This document shows, piece after piece, positions 1 to 9,133 of a stretch of 64,000 bases of DNA (its first letter is position 1; each line of letters starts with the position of its first letter). This DNA comes from JABDMH01 sp050298535. GTDB lineage: Bacteria; Bacteroidota; Bacteroidia; Chitinophagales; Saprospiraceae. The notes below the pieces were generated by a model. That model saw nothing but the letters and a program-made list of their open reading frames with translations, had not been told where the DNA came from and searched no databases. A program made the translations under genes and the position numbers. The stretch lies in the NCBI GenBank assembly GCA_050298535.1, contig JBNKUI010000022.1, positions 186,001-250,000 on the forward strand, in the 5' to 3' direction.

Positions 1-150
1 GATGCCATATTTTCTAATAGTGGTCAGGTCCCCACTCGTCTTCGATATCCGGAATCCGAATACTCGCTCAATCGGGCAAATGTAGAATCAGGCTCATCAA
101 TGAACGGAGGAAGTGATGACAAATTGACGAAGCTCTGGTGGGCGAACTAA
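1..150 (+). CDS. SusD/RagB-family nutrient-binding lipoprotein, C-terminal end (partial)
   Basis: Frame 1 is open from the window edge to a TAA at 148-150 and encodes 49 residues. The segment reads TRLRYPESEYSLNRANVESG and closes with KLWWAN. The R-x-P-x-SE-x-x-LN motif followed by a terminal K-L-W-W is the usual end of SusD/RagB outer-membrane lipoproteins, which cap a TonB-dependent SusC channel and bind sugars or peptides. The N-terminal bulk and the expected susC partner lie outside the window to the left. A 28-base gap separates it from the next lipoprotein on the same strand, so the two probably share a transcript. The substrate cannot be read from this fragment. Confidence 0.85.
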   Translation, partial: DAIFSNSGQVPTRLRYPESEYSLNRANVESGSSMNGGSDDKLTKLWWAN

Positions 151-178
151 GTATTAAAAAGCAATAAAAAAATATAAA

Positions 179-574
179 ATGAGAAAAATATTCATGATAT
201 GTCTTTGCAGCTATTTATTACTGTCAAGCTGCGTTGAAGATGAGCTGGCATTTGATGTCATTGAGTCACCTGTACTGGCTACATTCGACCAGATGAGTAC
301 TTCCTCTGATGCCAATTTAATGGTAGAGGCGACTTTTTACGAATTGGATAAATCCGGAATCCTGGATCATACGATTGGCATTGATTCAATCGAATTGGCA
401 GGAATGGAAATTACAGTATTTATTAACGAAGATACAGAAATCACTACTCTGACTACAGATGGTCAGGGTAAAGCCGTATTTGATTACAGCAAAGAAGACC
501 TGATGGGCGCATCTCGCCTGGAGTGGGTCGGGACACATAATGAAACTCCTTTTAGAATCTACTATAACTTCTAA
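179..574 (+). CDS. small lipoprotein of unknown function downstream of susD
   Basis: A 131-residue protein with a lipoprotein signal peptide: basic MRK start, hydrophobic stretch, lipobox LLSSC with Cys18. The mature part is acidic, begins VEDELAFDVIESPV, and alternates short beta-like stretches (for example ITVFINEDTEITTLTTDGQGKAVFDY), which suggests a small Ig-like or beta-sandwich domain. I do not recognise a family. Its place directly after susD fits the accessory surface lipoproteins often encoded at the end of SusCD loci, so a role in substrate binding at the outer membrane is an inference from position only. Confidence 0.7.
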   Translation: MRKIFMICLCSYLLLSSCVEDELAFDVIESPVLATFDQMSTSSDANLMVEATFYELDKSGILDHTIGIDSIELAGMEITVFINEDTEITTLTTDGQGKAVFDYSKEDLMGASRLEWVGTHNETPFRIYYNF

Positions 575-601
575 TTAATCACGACCAAAAAAACAAAAAT
601 T

Positions 602-1777
602 ATGAAAAAGATAATGAACAGGCGTCAACTACTCAGAACTTCATTAGCTGCTGCCGCAGGTACTCTCGTAGTACCTCAGATTAAAGCGAAACCATTATAT
701 CAATATGATAAAAAGGTGGGTATCGATAAATTGAGAATTTGGGAAGAATTAATGGCTCCTCCTTTAGATCGCTCAAAATTAAAAGCACGTCTCCTTGCGA
801 ACGAAAACCCCTATGGCCCCAGTCCAAAAGCACGTCTTGCTATGATGGAAAATGTCCAATACGGAAATCGATATGGACATTCACAGTCGGCACAATTAAT
901 CCAGGCAATATCAGAATTGGAAGGCGTACCTGCCGATCATATCCTCTTGGGTCCTGGATCCTCAGACTTGTTGGAAAAAACGGCTATTGTTATGTTTCAA
1001 AATGGGGGTAACATTGTGATGGCGGATCCATCCTATATGTCGCTGGTCAAGACGGCGATGTATTTCGATGCTACTATGAAGGCTGTACCATTGACGGACG
1101 ATCATGCACACGATCTGGATACAATGGAGGCTTCCATTGATGACGATACTAAGCTGATCTATATTTGCAATCCTAATAATCCCACGGGATCGATCACCGA
1201 TGCAGAAAAGCTACGTACCTTCTGCAGAACAGTCTCTGAAAAAGTGCCTGTATTTATTGACGAGGCCTATCTTGAATTTATGGAAGATGGCAGAAGCCAG
1301 TCAATGGTGGGACTTCTTTCGGAAGGTAAGAATGTTATTGTCTGTAGAACCTTCTCGAAAATCCATGGTATGGCCGGCCTACGGGTTGGATATATGGTAG
1401 CCTTGCCCGAAACAATCGAAATGGTAACTAAACTTTCGAGACCGAACATGGGCATGAATAGGGCTTCTGTTATGGCAGCTTTGGCCAGTATGGAAGACAC
1501 CGAGTTTCAGGAAATGACTAAGGTCAAGACCAAAGAATGCCGCGAGTATGTATATGAAAACCTCGAGCAAATGGGCATATCTTATATTCCGTCACATACC
1601 AGTTTTATTATTTTCCCCCTGGCTACTGAAGGCCAAGGGTATTTGAAAAATATGTTTTCTCACGGCGTAGGTGTTCGATTGTTTAACATCGATGACGCTC
1701 CATGGAGTAGGGTGAGTATGGGGACGATGGATGAAATGAAATTATTTGTAAAAACACTTAAAACAGTATTAGCATAA
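602..1777 (+). CDS. Tat-signal PLP-dependent aminotransferase, HisC-like (fold type I)
   Basis: A 391-residue aminotransferase of the histidinol-phosphate aminotransferase-like class. Visible landmarks are ANENPYGPSP near residue 67 (substrate/N-terminal lid of this class), NPNNPTG at about 190-196, DEAYLEF near 221, and FSKIHGMAGLRVGY with the predicted Schiff-base lysine K253. The N-terminus reads MNRRQLLRTSLAAAAGTLVV, a twin-arginine-type signal, so the enzyme is predicted to be folded with its cofactor and exported to the periplasm. That is unusual for a HisC homologue, which is normally cytosolic. It sits 27 bases after a lipoprotein gene and 2 bases before an AEC-type permease, so it probably acts on an imported or exported amino compound rather than in histidine synthesis. 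The true substrate is unknown. Confidence 0.85.
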   Translation: MKKIMNRRQLLRTSLAAAAGTLVVPQIKAKPLYQYDKKVGIDKLRIWEELMAPPLDRSKLKARLLANENPYGPSPKARLAMMENVQYGNRYGHSQSAQLIQAISELEGVPADHILLGPGSSDLLEKTAIVMFQNGGNIVMADPSYMSLVKTAMYFDATMKAVPLTDDHAHDLDTMEASIDDDTKLIYICNPNNPTGSITDAEKLRTFCRTVSEKVPVFIDEAYLEFMEDGRSQSMVGLLSEGKNVIVCRTFSKIHGMAGLRVGYMVALPETIEMVTKLSRPNMGMNRASVMAALASMEDTEFQEMTKVKTKECREYVYENLEQMGISYIPSHTSFIIFPLATEGQGYLKNMFSHGVGVRLFNIDDAPWSRVSMGTMDEMKLFVKTLKTVLA

Positions 1778-1779
1778 TT

Positions 1780-2949
1780 ATGGATCCAGCGATACACCAA
1801 TCTCTTGGATTCCTATCGCTTTTAATAATTGGTTTATTCCTGAAAGCAAAAATCAGGGATAAAAGGGAATTAAGAGGGATTAAGACGGTGATATTGTCAG
1901 TAGCTCTGCCCGCAACTATTTTTGTGGCATTGCTAAAAATAAAGCTGACAAGTTCACTAATAATTCTCCCCATATTAGGACTTGCGGCCAATGTCATACT
2001 TTACCTGCTTGGTACCCTCTTGATTGTTCCCTTATTTGCAAAAACGGAATCTGAGGATAGAAAAAGAACCTACCGTCTGTTAATTGCTTCTTTTGCTCCA
2101 GGTTTGTCCTGTTTTCCATTTATCATTGAATATTTGGGAGATCAGGCACTGGCAAGTGCTGCACTGGTAGATGTGGGAAATAAAGTCTTTGTCCTCATTG
2201 TCTTGTACCTGATCGCCATGAAGTGGTATCAGGATCGAAAATCGAAAAATTCTGATGATAAAGTTGACATCGCCGGTCGAGTAAAATCTCTTTTAATTTC
2301 ACTGGTAAAGGAGCCAGTGAATGGAGTGATGATTGTAGCCTTAGTGCTTTTGATGTTTGGGATGAATCTAATGAGTCTTCCATTATTTATCCAGCAGTTT
2401 GTGACTAAGGCACATGTACTCACTACGGGTCTGGTGCTGATTTTTATTGGGGCAGCATTCAATATTCAAAAAGCGGAGGCTCAATCAATATTCAGCATTT
2501 TATTGTTGCGATCTGGTGTTGCTTTTTTTGTGAGCGCTATAGCTCTCCTGTTGGTAGGAAAAAGTATGTTGCCGGCACTGGCTTTATTATTAGTGATTTT
2601 TCCACAAAGTTCTTGCAGCTTCTGGCCATTGGCGCATATGTCGGCGGTAGATGAATTAGAACAAAAGCAGTCTTTGGACAAGACATTTAATATTCAGTCT
2701 GGATTAAATGTACTGGCATGTTCATTACCATTTTCATCCATGCTGATTTTAGGTATCTGTACAACAGGTGACTTTTTTGTCGCACCTCTTCCGAACCTTG
2801 TATTGGGAGCTTTAATGACATTAGGTGGTATTGCACTTAGGTATTTACCGCAGCCACTTGGTGTATTCCTACATGATTACAAAGAAGAAGTACTTCAGAT
2901 TCGGTCGGAAAAGACGAAACATCGCCAGCATGTACATCACTATCATTAG
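1780..2949 (+). CDS. AEC-like (auxin efflux carrier family) membrane permease
   Basis: A 389-residue polytopic membrane protein with about ten hydrophobic segments and a His-rich cytosolic tail (HRQHVHHYH). The start region (LGFLSLLIIGLFLKAKIRD then LRGIKTVILSVALPATIFVALLKI) matches the first helices of AEC carriers, which have a conserved helix-breaking Leu-Pro in that place. AEC members move organic acids or amino acids across the inner membrane. The gene starts 2 bases after the Tat aminotransferase, indicating translational coupling, and the pair may take up or release the product of the exported enzyme. Family assignment is by recognition of the N-terminal pattern and topology; direction and substrate are not determinable. 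Confidence 0.65.
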   Translation: MDPAIHQSLGFLSLLIIGLFLKAKIRDKRELRGIKTVILSVALPATIFVALLKIKLTSSLIILPILGLAANVILYLLGTLLIVPLFAKTESEDRKRTYRLLIASFAPGLSCFPFIIEYLGDQALASAALVDVGNKVFVLIVLYLIAMKWYQDRKSKNSDDKVDIAGRVKSLLISLVKEPVNGVMIVALVLLMFGMNLMSLPLFIQQFVTKAHVLTTGLVLIFIGAAFNIQKAEAQSIFSILLLRSGVAFFVSAIALLLVGKSMLPALALLLVIFPQSSCSFWPLAHMSAVDELEQKQSLDKTFNIQSGLNVLACSLPFSSMLILGICTTGDFFVAPLPNLVLGALMTLGGIALRYLPQPLGVFLHDYKEEVLQIRSEKTKHRQHVHHYH

Positions 2950-2972
2950 ATAACGAATAAAATTAAAGTGGT

Positions 2973-3016
2973 AGAATGTCCGTTTCATCGATCTTTTGGT
3001 CGGAAGCGGACATTCT
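2973..3016 (+). terminator. hairpin after the AEC permease gene
   Basis: A perfect 10-base inverted repeat, AGAATGTCCG at 2973-2982 and CGGACATTCT at 3007-3016, lies 23 bases after the permease stop. The loop is 24 bases and the downstream U-run is weak, so it may be a transcription terminator or an RNA-stabilising stem. Confidence 0.5.
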
Positions 3017-3087
3017 TATCTTGTCCCTATGCAAGCTTCTAAAAATAATCTTATTTTAGGGAAGAGTGATAAAAATTAAGCTTTGCC

Positions 3088-3705
3088 GTGCGTCTCTACC
3101 TATACCTTCTATTCTTAATGATACTATCGGTAGGTTGTAAGAAACCTGAAAAACTTACATACCAGCCTGGGAGTAGAAATATCCAGGAGGTGATAGCCAT
3201 CCTGCCGATTGATGTTTTTAATAATCATAGGAAAATATCTCAAAACGAAAGTCTGGCACAATTGAAGGCGGAGGATGAACGAGAGGGCCGTGTACTCCAA
3301 CTAGATATGTATCGCTACTTCCTCCGAAAGATTGGGAGCATGGGTTATCCCCAGAGTTTTCTCCAGGATGTACGCACCACCAATCAATTGTTAGACGAAA
3401 GTGGTTTGGATTATGAAGATATTCCAAAAATCTCTAAGGAGCGATTGGCGAGAATTCTGCATGTCGATGGAGTATTGTCAGTCACTGTAGACCAGTTTGG
3501 ACCCCGAAAGCAAGTAATGGGTATTCTGAATGGAGACATACGATCCTACGGAGTGATCGCGAGATTCACATTTCACGATGAGGGAGGCCATCTCATATGG
3601 AAAGTAGATCGTAAGAGTCGAGGTGCAGACGACGAACTCACGTACGGTATTACGAAGAAGATCATGCGGGAAATTCCTGAGAAGTTTCCATTTCGCGAAA
3701 TCTGA
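3088..3705 (+). CDS. lipoprotein of unknown function (GTG start)
   Basis: A 205-residue protein beginning at a GTG codon; no in-frame ATG lies upstream. The N-terminus RLYLYLLFLMILSVGCKK is a lipoprotein signal with Cys17. The mature part has IQEVIAILPIDVFNNHRK at the front and RLARILHVDGVLSVTVDQFG in the middle, a pattern like the putative lipoproteins of the CsgG/GNA1162 type, where a strand with LP..N is followed by a second strand with DGV. That similarity is weak and only by eye. It stands alone between a hairpin and the convergent DUF1501 gene (8 bases between the two stops). Function unknown. Confidence 0.65.
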   Translation: MRLYLYLLFLMILSVGCKKPEKLTYQPGSRNIQEVIAILPIDVFNNHRKISQNESLAQLKAEDEREGRVLQLDMYRYFLRKIGSMGYPQSFLQDVRTTNQLLDESGLDYEDIPKISKERLARILHVDGVLSVTVDQFGPRKQVMGILNGDIRSYGVIARFTFHDEGGHLIWKVDRKSRGADDELTYGITKKIMREIPEKFPFREI

Positions 3706-3712
3706 TACTTCC

Positions 3713-5194
3713 TTAGAGTAGAATCTCCTGAATAACATGGCCTTCGACATCTGTAAGTCTGAAGTCCCTTCCTTGATATGCATAGGTAAATGCTTCATGA
3801 TTTATACCTAAGGTATGAAGGACGGTGGCTTGAATATCATATACTGATACGGGATTTTCAATGGGGTAGTAGCCAATTTCATCTGTCGCACCCAAGGTGA
3901 ATCCTCGCTTGATTCCACCACCCGCCATCCATATCGTATAGGCATAGGGATGATGATCTCTACCTTTAAAGGGTAGATCCAGGCCATTTCTATTTTCTTG
4001 CATGGGAGTTCTGCCAAATTCTCCTGCCCAAATCACCAGCGTTTCCTCCAGTAACCCTCGCTGCTTCAGATCTGATAGAAGTCCCGCGATGGGTTTGTCA
4101 ATCTCATCACACTTCTTTTTAAGTCCCAAATCTACCGACCCGTCTGCACTTGTGCCATGAGTATCCCATCCCCAATCATATAGCTGGACAAACCGAACAC
4201 CATTTTCAACCATTTTTCGTGCTAGCAGTAAATTGTTAGCAAAGGTTGCTTTGCCGGGTGTGGTGCCGTACATGTCATGAATGTAGGCAGGCTCTCTGTC
4301 AATCGACATGACTTCGGGCACCTCAATCTGCATCCGGAAAGCCATCTCATATTGCTTGATTCTAGTCAGTATTTCTGGGTCATTAAAGGTTTCGTAAGTC
4401 AGTTTATTAACGCTATTGATCGCATCAATGGATGCCTTTCGCAGATCCCTGCTCATGCCGTCTGGATTTTTCAGAAAAAGAACGGGATCTCCAGCCGAAC
4501 GACATTGTACTCCCTGGTAGACAGAAGGTAAGAACCCACTTCCCCACAAGGCTTTGCCTCCGTCCGGATTGCTACCACCAGAAGTAAGTACCATGTACCC
4601 TGGAAGGTTGTCATTAATAGAACCCAGTCCATATGTTACCCAGGAGCCCATGCTAGGACGTCCCAGAAGGGCGCTTCCTGTTTGCATAAGTAGCTGAGCA
4701 GGTGCATGATTAAATTGGTCGGTACTAAGACTCTTTATGAAGGTGATATCGTCTGCATGATGAGCCAGGTGCGGTAGAAAGTCCGATATCCAGGCACCAC
4801 TTTCACCCCGTTGTTTAAAGTTGCCGACCGGTCCCAGCATGTTGGGTACACCTCGGATAAAAGCAAATCGCTTGCCTTCAAGCAGTGATTGTGGGCATGG
4901 TTTTCCATCCAGTTTTTGCAGTTCGGGTTTGTAGTCAAACAATTCGAGTTGTGATGGAGCACCTGCCATATGCAGGTAGATGATGTGTTTGGCTTTACCC
5001 GGATACATGGCGAGATTGCTTCCCACGTCCATTTGCTCTGATCTCCCACCCGAAAGAAAGTCTGGCCCACTTTGACAACCCAATGCTGACAAAGTCAGTG
5101 CACCTAATCCCAGACTACAATTTTTTAAAAAACATCTTCGACTCTGAAAACGTGCATGCTCTAACAATGCTTCTGACCTCAACTTTTCACTCAT
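3713..5194 (-). CDS. DUF1501 domain protein (sulfatase-like fold)
   Basis: A 493-residue protein of the DUF1501 family. The N-terminal segment RRCFLKNCSLGLGALTLSALG is a Tat-type signal followed by a Cys, so it is predicted to be exported. Family-typical motifs are KHIIYLHMAGAPSQLELFDYKP near residue 70, the WDTHG box near 335, and WAGEFGRTPM plus GRDHHP towards the C-terminus; these Asp/His/Glu clusters resemble metal-binding sites of the alkaline phosphatase/sulfatase superfamily. The gene starts 4 bases after the stop of the upstream cytochrome-domain gene, the standard pairing of DUF1501 with DUF1549/DUF1553 proteins known mainly from Planctomycetes and Verrucomicrobia. Biochemical role of this pair is not established; polysaccharide or sulfated-glycan use is the common guess. 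Confidence 0.9.
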   Translation of the reverse strand: MSEKLRSEALLEHARFQSRRCFLKNCSLGLGALTLSALGCQSGPDFLSGGRSEQMDVGSNLAMYPGKAKHIIYLHMAGAPSQLELFDYKPELQKLDGKPCPQSLLEGKRFAFIRGVPNMLGPVGNFKQRGESGAWISDFLPHLAHHADDITFIKSLSTDQFNHAPAQLLMQTGSALLGRPSMGSWVTYGLGSINDNLPGYMVLTSGGSNPDGGKALWGSGFLPSVYQGVQCRSAGDPVLFLKNPDGMSRDLRKASIDAINSVNKLTYETFNDPEILTRIKQYEMAFRMQIEVPEVMSIDREPAYIHDMYGTTPGKATFANNLLLARKMVENGVRFVQLYDWGWDTHGTSADGSVDLGLKKKCDEIDKPIAGLLSDLKQRGLLEETLVIWAGEFGRTPMQENRNGLDLPFKGRDHHPYAYTIWMAGGGIKRGFTLGATDEIGYYPIENPVSVYDIQATVLHTLGINHEAFTYAYQGRDFRLTDVEGHVIQEILL

Positions 5195-5198
5195 ATCC

Positions 5199-7919
5199 TT
5201 AATTCTTCATTATAAACTCATCCATATTCATGATCGTATTTGCCACCACAATCAGAGCCGCAAATTCTTCCTCTTCATCTTTGGCAAATTTGGTAAGTGA
5301 CCTGGCATCTGATCCTCCAGTTCGAATCTTTTCAATGGAGTTCTCAAATAACTCCTCCAAAATACTGAGCTCTGCAGTAGAAGCCCCATGACCAATGGCC
5401 TTTTGATAGCCGTACCGGATCTGATCAGTGAGGGATTCGGATTCTTTTTTCATAAGTTTTGCAAGATGACTTGCTGCCTCAAAGTATACGGGATCATTTA
5501 AGGTGACCAGTGCATGTAGGGGTGTGTTGGTTCGTATTCGTCGAGCTTCACAAACACTTCGTTCTGCTGCATCAAAAATCATCATGGCAGGATATGGACT
5601 GGAGCGTTTCCAGTATGTGTAAACTGCTCTTCTATATTGTTGACCATCTGTACTTTGGATCCAATGTTCATTTGAATAAGGTGTGGTCCATTTTGTGGGT
5701 TGAAAAGGCATCACACTGGGTCCGTACATTTCAGAATTCAACAGACCACTGACCATCAAAGCCTGATCCCGGATTTGCTCAGCCGTAAGTCGTACCCTGG
5801 GTCCACGGCTCAGAAACTTGTTTTCGGGGTCCTTTTCCAAGCGATTTGGAGAAGCTATGGACTGTTGCTGATAGGTCCCTGAGGTCATTATCATTTTTAG
5901 GAAAGATTTAAGGTGCCAATCATGTGTATGCATTAATTGCCATGATAGCCAATCCAGTAATTCTGGATGGGAAGGCGGGGTACCCTGAGAACCAAAATCT
6001 TCTCCTGTCTTGACAATGCCCTGGCCGAATAGTTGTTCCCAAAGTCGATTCACAATAGTTCTCGATGTAAGTGGATGCAGCGTATCTGTCATCCAATAGG
6101 CCAGATCCAGACGATCAGTAAGTGTGTTGCTCTCAGTCACGTGGTCAAATACCTCCGGCACTCCGGCACTTACTTGTTGCTTCTCCACCATCCAGTTGCC
6201 ACGATCAAATACATGGGTTTGACGACGCATGGTTTTGGGGTTTTCGATCATGATTGGAGTAGTAGGTAAGTCTTTAGATAGTAAGTCCTTGTAGAGCTCC
6301 CTCCATGCATCGTTTTCTTCTTTATCCCAGGGGAATGGATCATTCCTAAATCCAAACCAGTCGATCATGATACCTGCGGTTTTTTGATCTTTCAGCGATG
6401 AATTGGTATAGGAAAAATGTACCGTATGTTGGCCCTCAATGGGGTCCATCGGAAATCTGAGAATTTCCCAGCCATCAGTTTTGGGTAATTGGATCGTTAA
6501 AACTTCCTCCTTTGATGCCGTTGTAATTTTCAATTTGCCCCCTTCCTCAGTTACCTTACTTCTGAAATACACAGCATTAGCATCAGTTAGATCAACTCCT
6601 CGGAGTAGGCTCGACCCATTCTGTCGTAGTCCCAGATCCTTGGTATCATAAAGGGCGGCATTGATAAGAGAATCGGTTTCAATTCCATAGTAAACGGGCT
6701 GCCAGGTTTTAATAAAACGCTTTAGACTCTGTACTTCGGCACTGTCTGTTTGTTGTGCAGCCCATCCCAGCAGTTTTACCAGTTCGGTACTATCCTCAGC
6801 GGTCATGGAGCGCAATAAAGGGTAGTCTGGGGCAGTATCGGCGTCCCGTGTATTGTTGAAGAAGGCCATGAACTCATAGTACTCTTCATGCATAATAGGA
6901 TCGTAGGGATGGCTGTGACATTGCACACAGGCGAAGGTGGTACCCATGATCCCTTCCCATGTGGTATTCACACGATCAATGACAGCATAGGTCCGATATT
7001 CTTCATTGTCAGTACCCCCTTCGTCATTGGTGGAGGTATTACGATGAAAAGCAGTGGCTAATAATTGGTCATCAGTGGGGTTGGGTAACAAATCACCGGC
7101 TAATTGATCAATGAGAAACTTGTCATAGGGCTGATCACGATTGAAAGCCCTGATCACCCAGTCACGATATTGCCAGATGTCCCGATGTGGGTCTCTTTCA
7201 TATCCTTTAGAGTCTGCATAGCGTGCTATATCAAGCCACATGGAGGTCCACTTTTCACCATAGCTTTTCTGAGCCATCAGTGAATCCAGCAGTACTTCAT
7301 AGGACATATCCCCAGATAGGAATGAATCCCCAATATTACGCGGGGCCGGCATACCAATCAGGTCAAGACTGGCACGCCTCAGTAGTGTCGTGTCATCTGC
7401 TCTAGGACTTAGTCCTTCAATTCCATTTTCCTTAAGCTGATTCTGTACGAAAGCATCCAGAGTTAACCGCGATTCTTCCGCATCTACTGATCCTAATAAT
7501 ATGCCTTGAGGAAGAGTCGGTTCCTGAGAAATAGACTGGTAAGACCAATGGAGTCCCCATGGAAGATCCTGATCAATCCATTTTGTTAATATTTCTAATT
7601 CATCGGTGGTTAATGGCTCACCACCCAGGGGCATACGTAACTCCGGATCTTCATGGCTCAGTCGTTTGATCATTTCACTCCTGGCTGCATTACCTGGAAT
7701 AATGGCGGGTTTGCCCGCCTCAGTGTCACGGAGTGCCAAATCTCGGGTCAACAGATTAAATCCTCCACTGGCCTTTACACCTCCATGGCACGAGAGACAC
7801 TTCTTGTTGAGGATTGGCTTGACTTCAGTATTATAATCTACAAAGGAGGTATCTCCACAACTCAAGATAACCGCGTAGCAGAAAAGCAAATAAGAAAAGC
7901 ATCTGGATCTGATCATCAA
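5199..7919 (-). CDS. planctomycete-type cytochrome c / DUF1549 / DUF1553 protein (PSD1 type)
   Basis: A 906-residue secreted protein. Order of parts: a lipoprotein-like signal (ILSCG, Cys21); a planctomycete-type cytochrome c domain with the haem site C41-L-S-C44-H45; a DUF1549 region from about 145 with the second CxxCH (CVQCHSHPYDP near residue 330, followed by EEYYEFMAFFNNT); an insertion of carbohydrate-binding-module-like beta structure around 430-530; and a DUF1553 region from about 590 (LAYWMTDTLHPLTSRTIVNRLW) to the end, with RIRTNTPLHALVTLNDP. Proteins of this plan are paired with DUF1501 partners, as here, and are presumed to be periplasmic or surface redox proteins acting on an undefined substrate. 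It overlaps nothing and is followed after 4 bases by the DUF1501 gene. Confidence 0.9.
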   Translation of the reverse strand: MMIRSRCFSYLLFCYAVILSCGDTSFVDYNTEVKPILNKKCLSCHGGVKASGGFNLLTRDLALRDTEAGKPAIIPGNAARSEMIKRLSHEDPELRMPLGGEPLTTDELEILTKWIDQDLPWGLHWSYQSISQEPTLPQGILLGSVDAEESRLTLDAFVQNQLKENGIEGLSPRADDTTLLRRASLDLIGMPAPRNIGDSFLSGDMSYEVLLDSLMAQKSYGEKWTSMWLDIARYADSKGYERDPHRDIWQYRDWVIRAFNRDQPYDKFLIDQLAGDLLPNPTDDQLLATAFHRNTSTNDEGGTDNEEYRTYAVIDRVNTTWEGIMGTTFACVQCHSHPYDPIMHEEYYEFMAFFNNTRDADTAPDYPLLRSMTAEDSTELVKLLGWAAQQTDSAEVQSLKRFIKTWQPVYYGIETDSLINAALYDTKDLGLRQNGSSLLRGVDLTDANAVYFRSKVTEEGGKLKITTASKEEVLTIQLPKTDGWEILRFPMDPIEGQHTVHFSYTNSSLKDQKTAGIMIDWFGFRNDPFPWDKEENDAWRELYKDLLSKDLPTTPIMIENPKTMRRQTHVFDRGNWMVEKQQVSAGVPEVFDHVTESNTLTDRLDLAYWMTDTLHPLTSRTIVNRLWEQLFGQGIVKTGEDFGSQGTPPSHPELLDWLSWQLMHTHDWHLKSFLKMIMTSGTYQQQSIASPNRLEKDPENKFLSRGPRVRLTAEQIRDQALMVSGLLNSEMYGPSVMPFQPTKWTTPYSNEHWIQSTDGQQYRRAVYTYWKRSSPYPAMMIFDAAERSVCEARRIRTNTPLHALVTLNDPVYFEAASHLAKLMKKESESLTDQIRYGYQKAIGHGASTAELSILEELFENSIEKIRTGGSDARSLTKFAKDEEEEFAALIVVANTIMNMDEFIMKN

Positions 7920-8028
7920 CGATGACTATTTGTAACTTGCCCAGAAAATACAAAGGTTTCGAATCCAACACAAACCTAGGGGAGACGATCTTTCCAAATA
8001 GCTTCTCTATTAAGAACCTGAGGCTGCA

Positions 8029-8901
8029 TCAATGCTCTATTTGTGCAGATATTTCGGCGGGAAGACTGGTGATTTTTCGAATACGAATATTTTTATAAAA
8101 TGCTTCCGCACCCTCCGATTGCAGTTGAATTTTACCCCGGGTCAGCGGGGTGGGTTCATCTGTACTGCGGTCCATGGAGTTCTCTAATACCATGACCACC
8201 TTACCATTTACAATATGATAAGCCGTGGAGCCTATACAGATAAGATCTACCTGATTCCACATGCCATGCGGTTTCTCTGCATCAAATTGCCTCCTGCAAC
8301 GACTAATCTCTGTATCACTTTGGAAAGTTCGGATCTCACCCTCTGGATCATAAAACCAAAAGGAACGATCATTCTCCACTTTTTCCGAGGATCGAATATC
8401 CATACTAACTCCGGCCAATGGAAAAAAATCGCCGAAATCCGCTTCCTGAATCTGCATTTCCGGCGCTCGCATCCATACATTCCAGAATTGCCCATGAGGT
8501 TCCTGACAATGGTATAAAATACCATTATCACGCTTCCGGTCCAATCGGGGTTCGTATTTGTGTTCACCCCATTTAAATTCAGCACTGAAATGATAATTTT
8601 CATAATTCTCCTTTGTGCTTAGTCCCCCATAAATTTCACCGGAAACATGTAGTATGGTTTGACCCTCTTCGTCAAATGTCGAGAAAACATCCAGGGGATC
8701 ATTATTAAGCCCAATAGGTGTACCATGCATTCCATCTCCTTTTTCATAGCCGGCGAGGTCTAAAGAAGTATGTGGGACACCAATAAATTTATCCCAATTC
8801 GAAAGATTTTTGTCGAGCAAATTTTCCCATTCCGATTGGGCGGAAACCCCATTCATAATTATAAATAGAGCTAGTGATGTGTAATACGCAACAGTTTTCA
8901 T
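8029..8901 (-). CDS. DUF1080 (3-keto-disaccharide hydrolase-like) secreted protein
   Basis: A 290-residue protein with a Sec signal peptide ending near VSAQ. DUF1080 features: W-x-x-LLDKNLSNWDKFIG at the start of the mature part, then NYHFSAEFKWGEHKY, NGILYHCQEPHGQFWNVWMRAPEMQIQE and a C-terminal GKIQLQSEGAEAFYKNIRIRKI, which is the typical last strand of this concanavalin-like jelly roll. The family includes enzymes that hydrolyse 3-keto-glycosides. It is the first gene of a minus-strand row with the cytochrome/DUF1553 and DUF1501 genes, 109 bases upstream of the former, so it may be in the same operon and supports a glycan-degradation role for the set. Confidence 0.88.
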   Translation of the reverse strand: MKTVAYYTSLALFIIMNGVSAQSEWENLLDKNLSNWDKFIGVPHTSLDLAGYEKGDGMHGTPIGLNNDPLDVFSTFDEEGQTILHVSGEIYGGLSTKENYENYHFSAEFKWGEHKYEPRLDRKRDNGILYHCQEPHGQFWNVWMRAPEMQIQEADFGDFFPLAGVSMDIRSSEKVENDRSFWFYDPEGEIRTFQSDTEISRCRRQFDAEKPHGMWNQVDLICIGSTAYHIVNGKVVMVLENSMDRSTDEPTPLTRGKIQLQSEGAEAFYKNIRIRKITSLPAEISAQIEH

Positions 8902-9035
8902 TTTTAAGTAGTTTGTATGTACTTAAGATAGAAAGAAACAGATTAAAATGCTTTATTTATAAAGAAAGAAAGCCCGAATGGGAGTTTTGGTAATTTAGGT
9001 ATATAGTTACCCATCTCAATATTAAACAAATCATG

Positions 9036-9053
9036 GTCACAATGTGCTGTGAC
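9036..9053. promoter_or_regulatory. 18-base inverted repeat between response-regulator and DUF1080 genes
   Basis: GTCACA at 9036-9041 and TGTGAC at 9048-9053 are perfect complements around six bases. It lies 134 bases before the DUF1080 start and 80 bases after the response-regulator stop. It may be an operator or a small RNA hairpin; no U-run follows it on the minus strand. Confidence 0.35.
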
Positions 9054-9133
9054 TAGAACCTTCCTTTTGGAATGTTTTTGAAAGGTATCATGAGACAGCG
9101 AGAGTATACAACTTTAATTTTGTCTTCCCCTAA

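Noticed and set aside
8215..8517. 100-codon plus-strand ORF opposite the DUF1080 gene
   Set aside because: Fully antisense to a well-supported gene and without motif.
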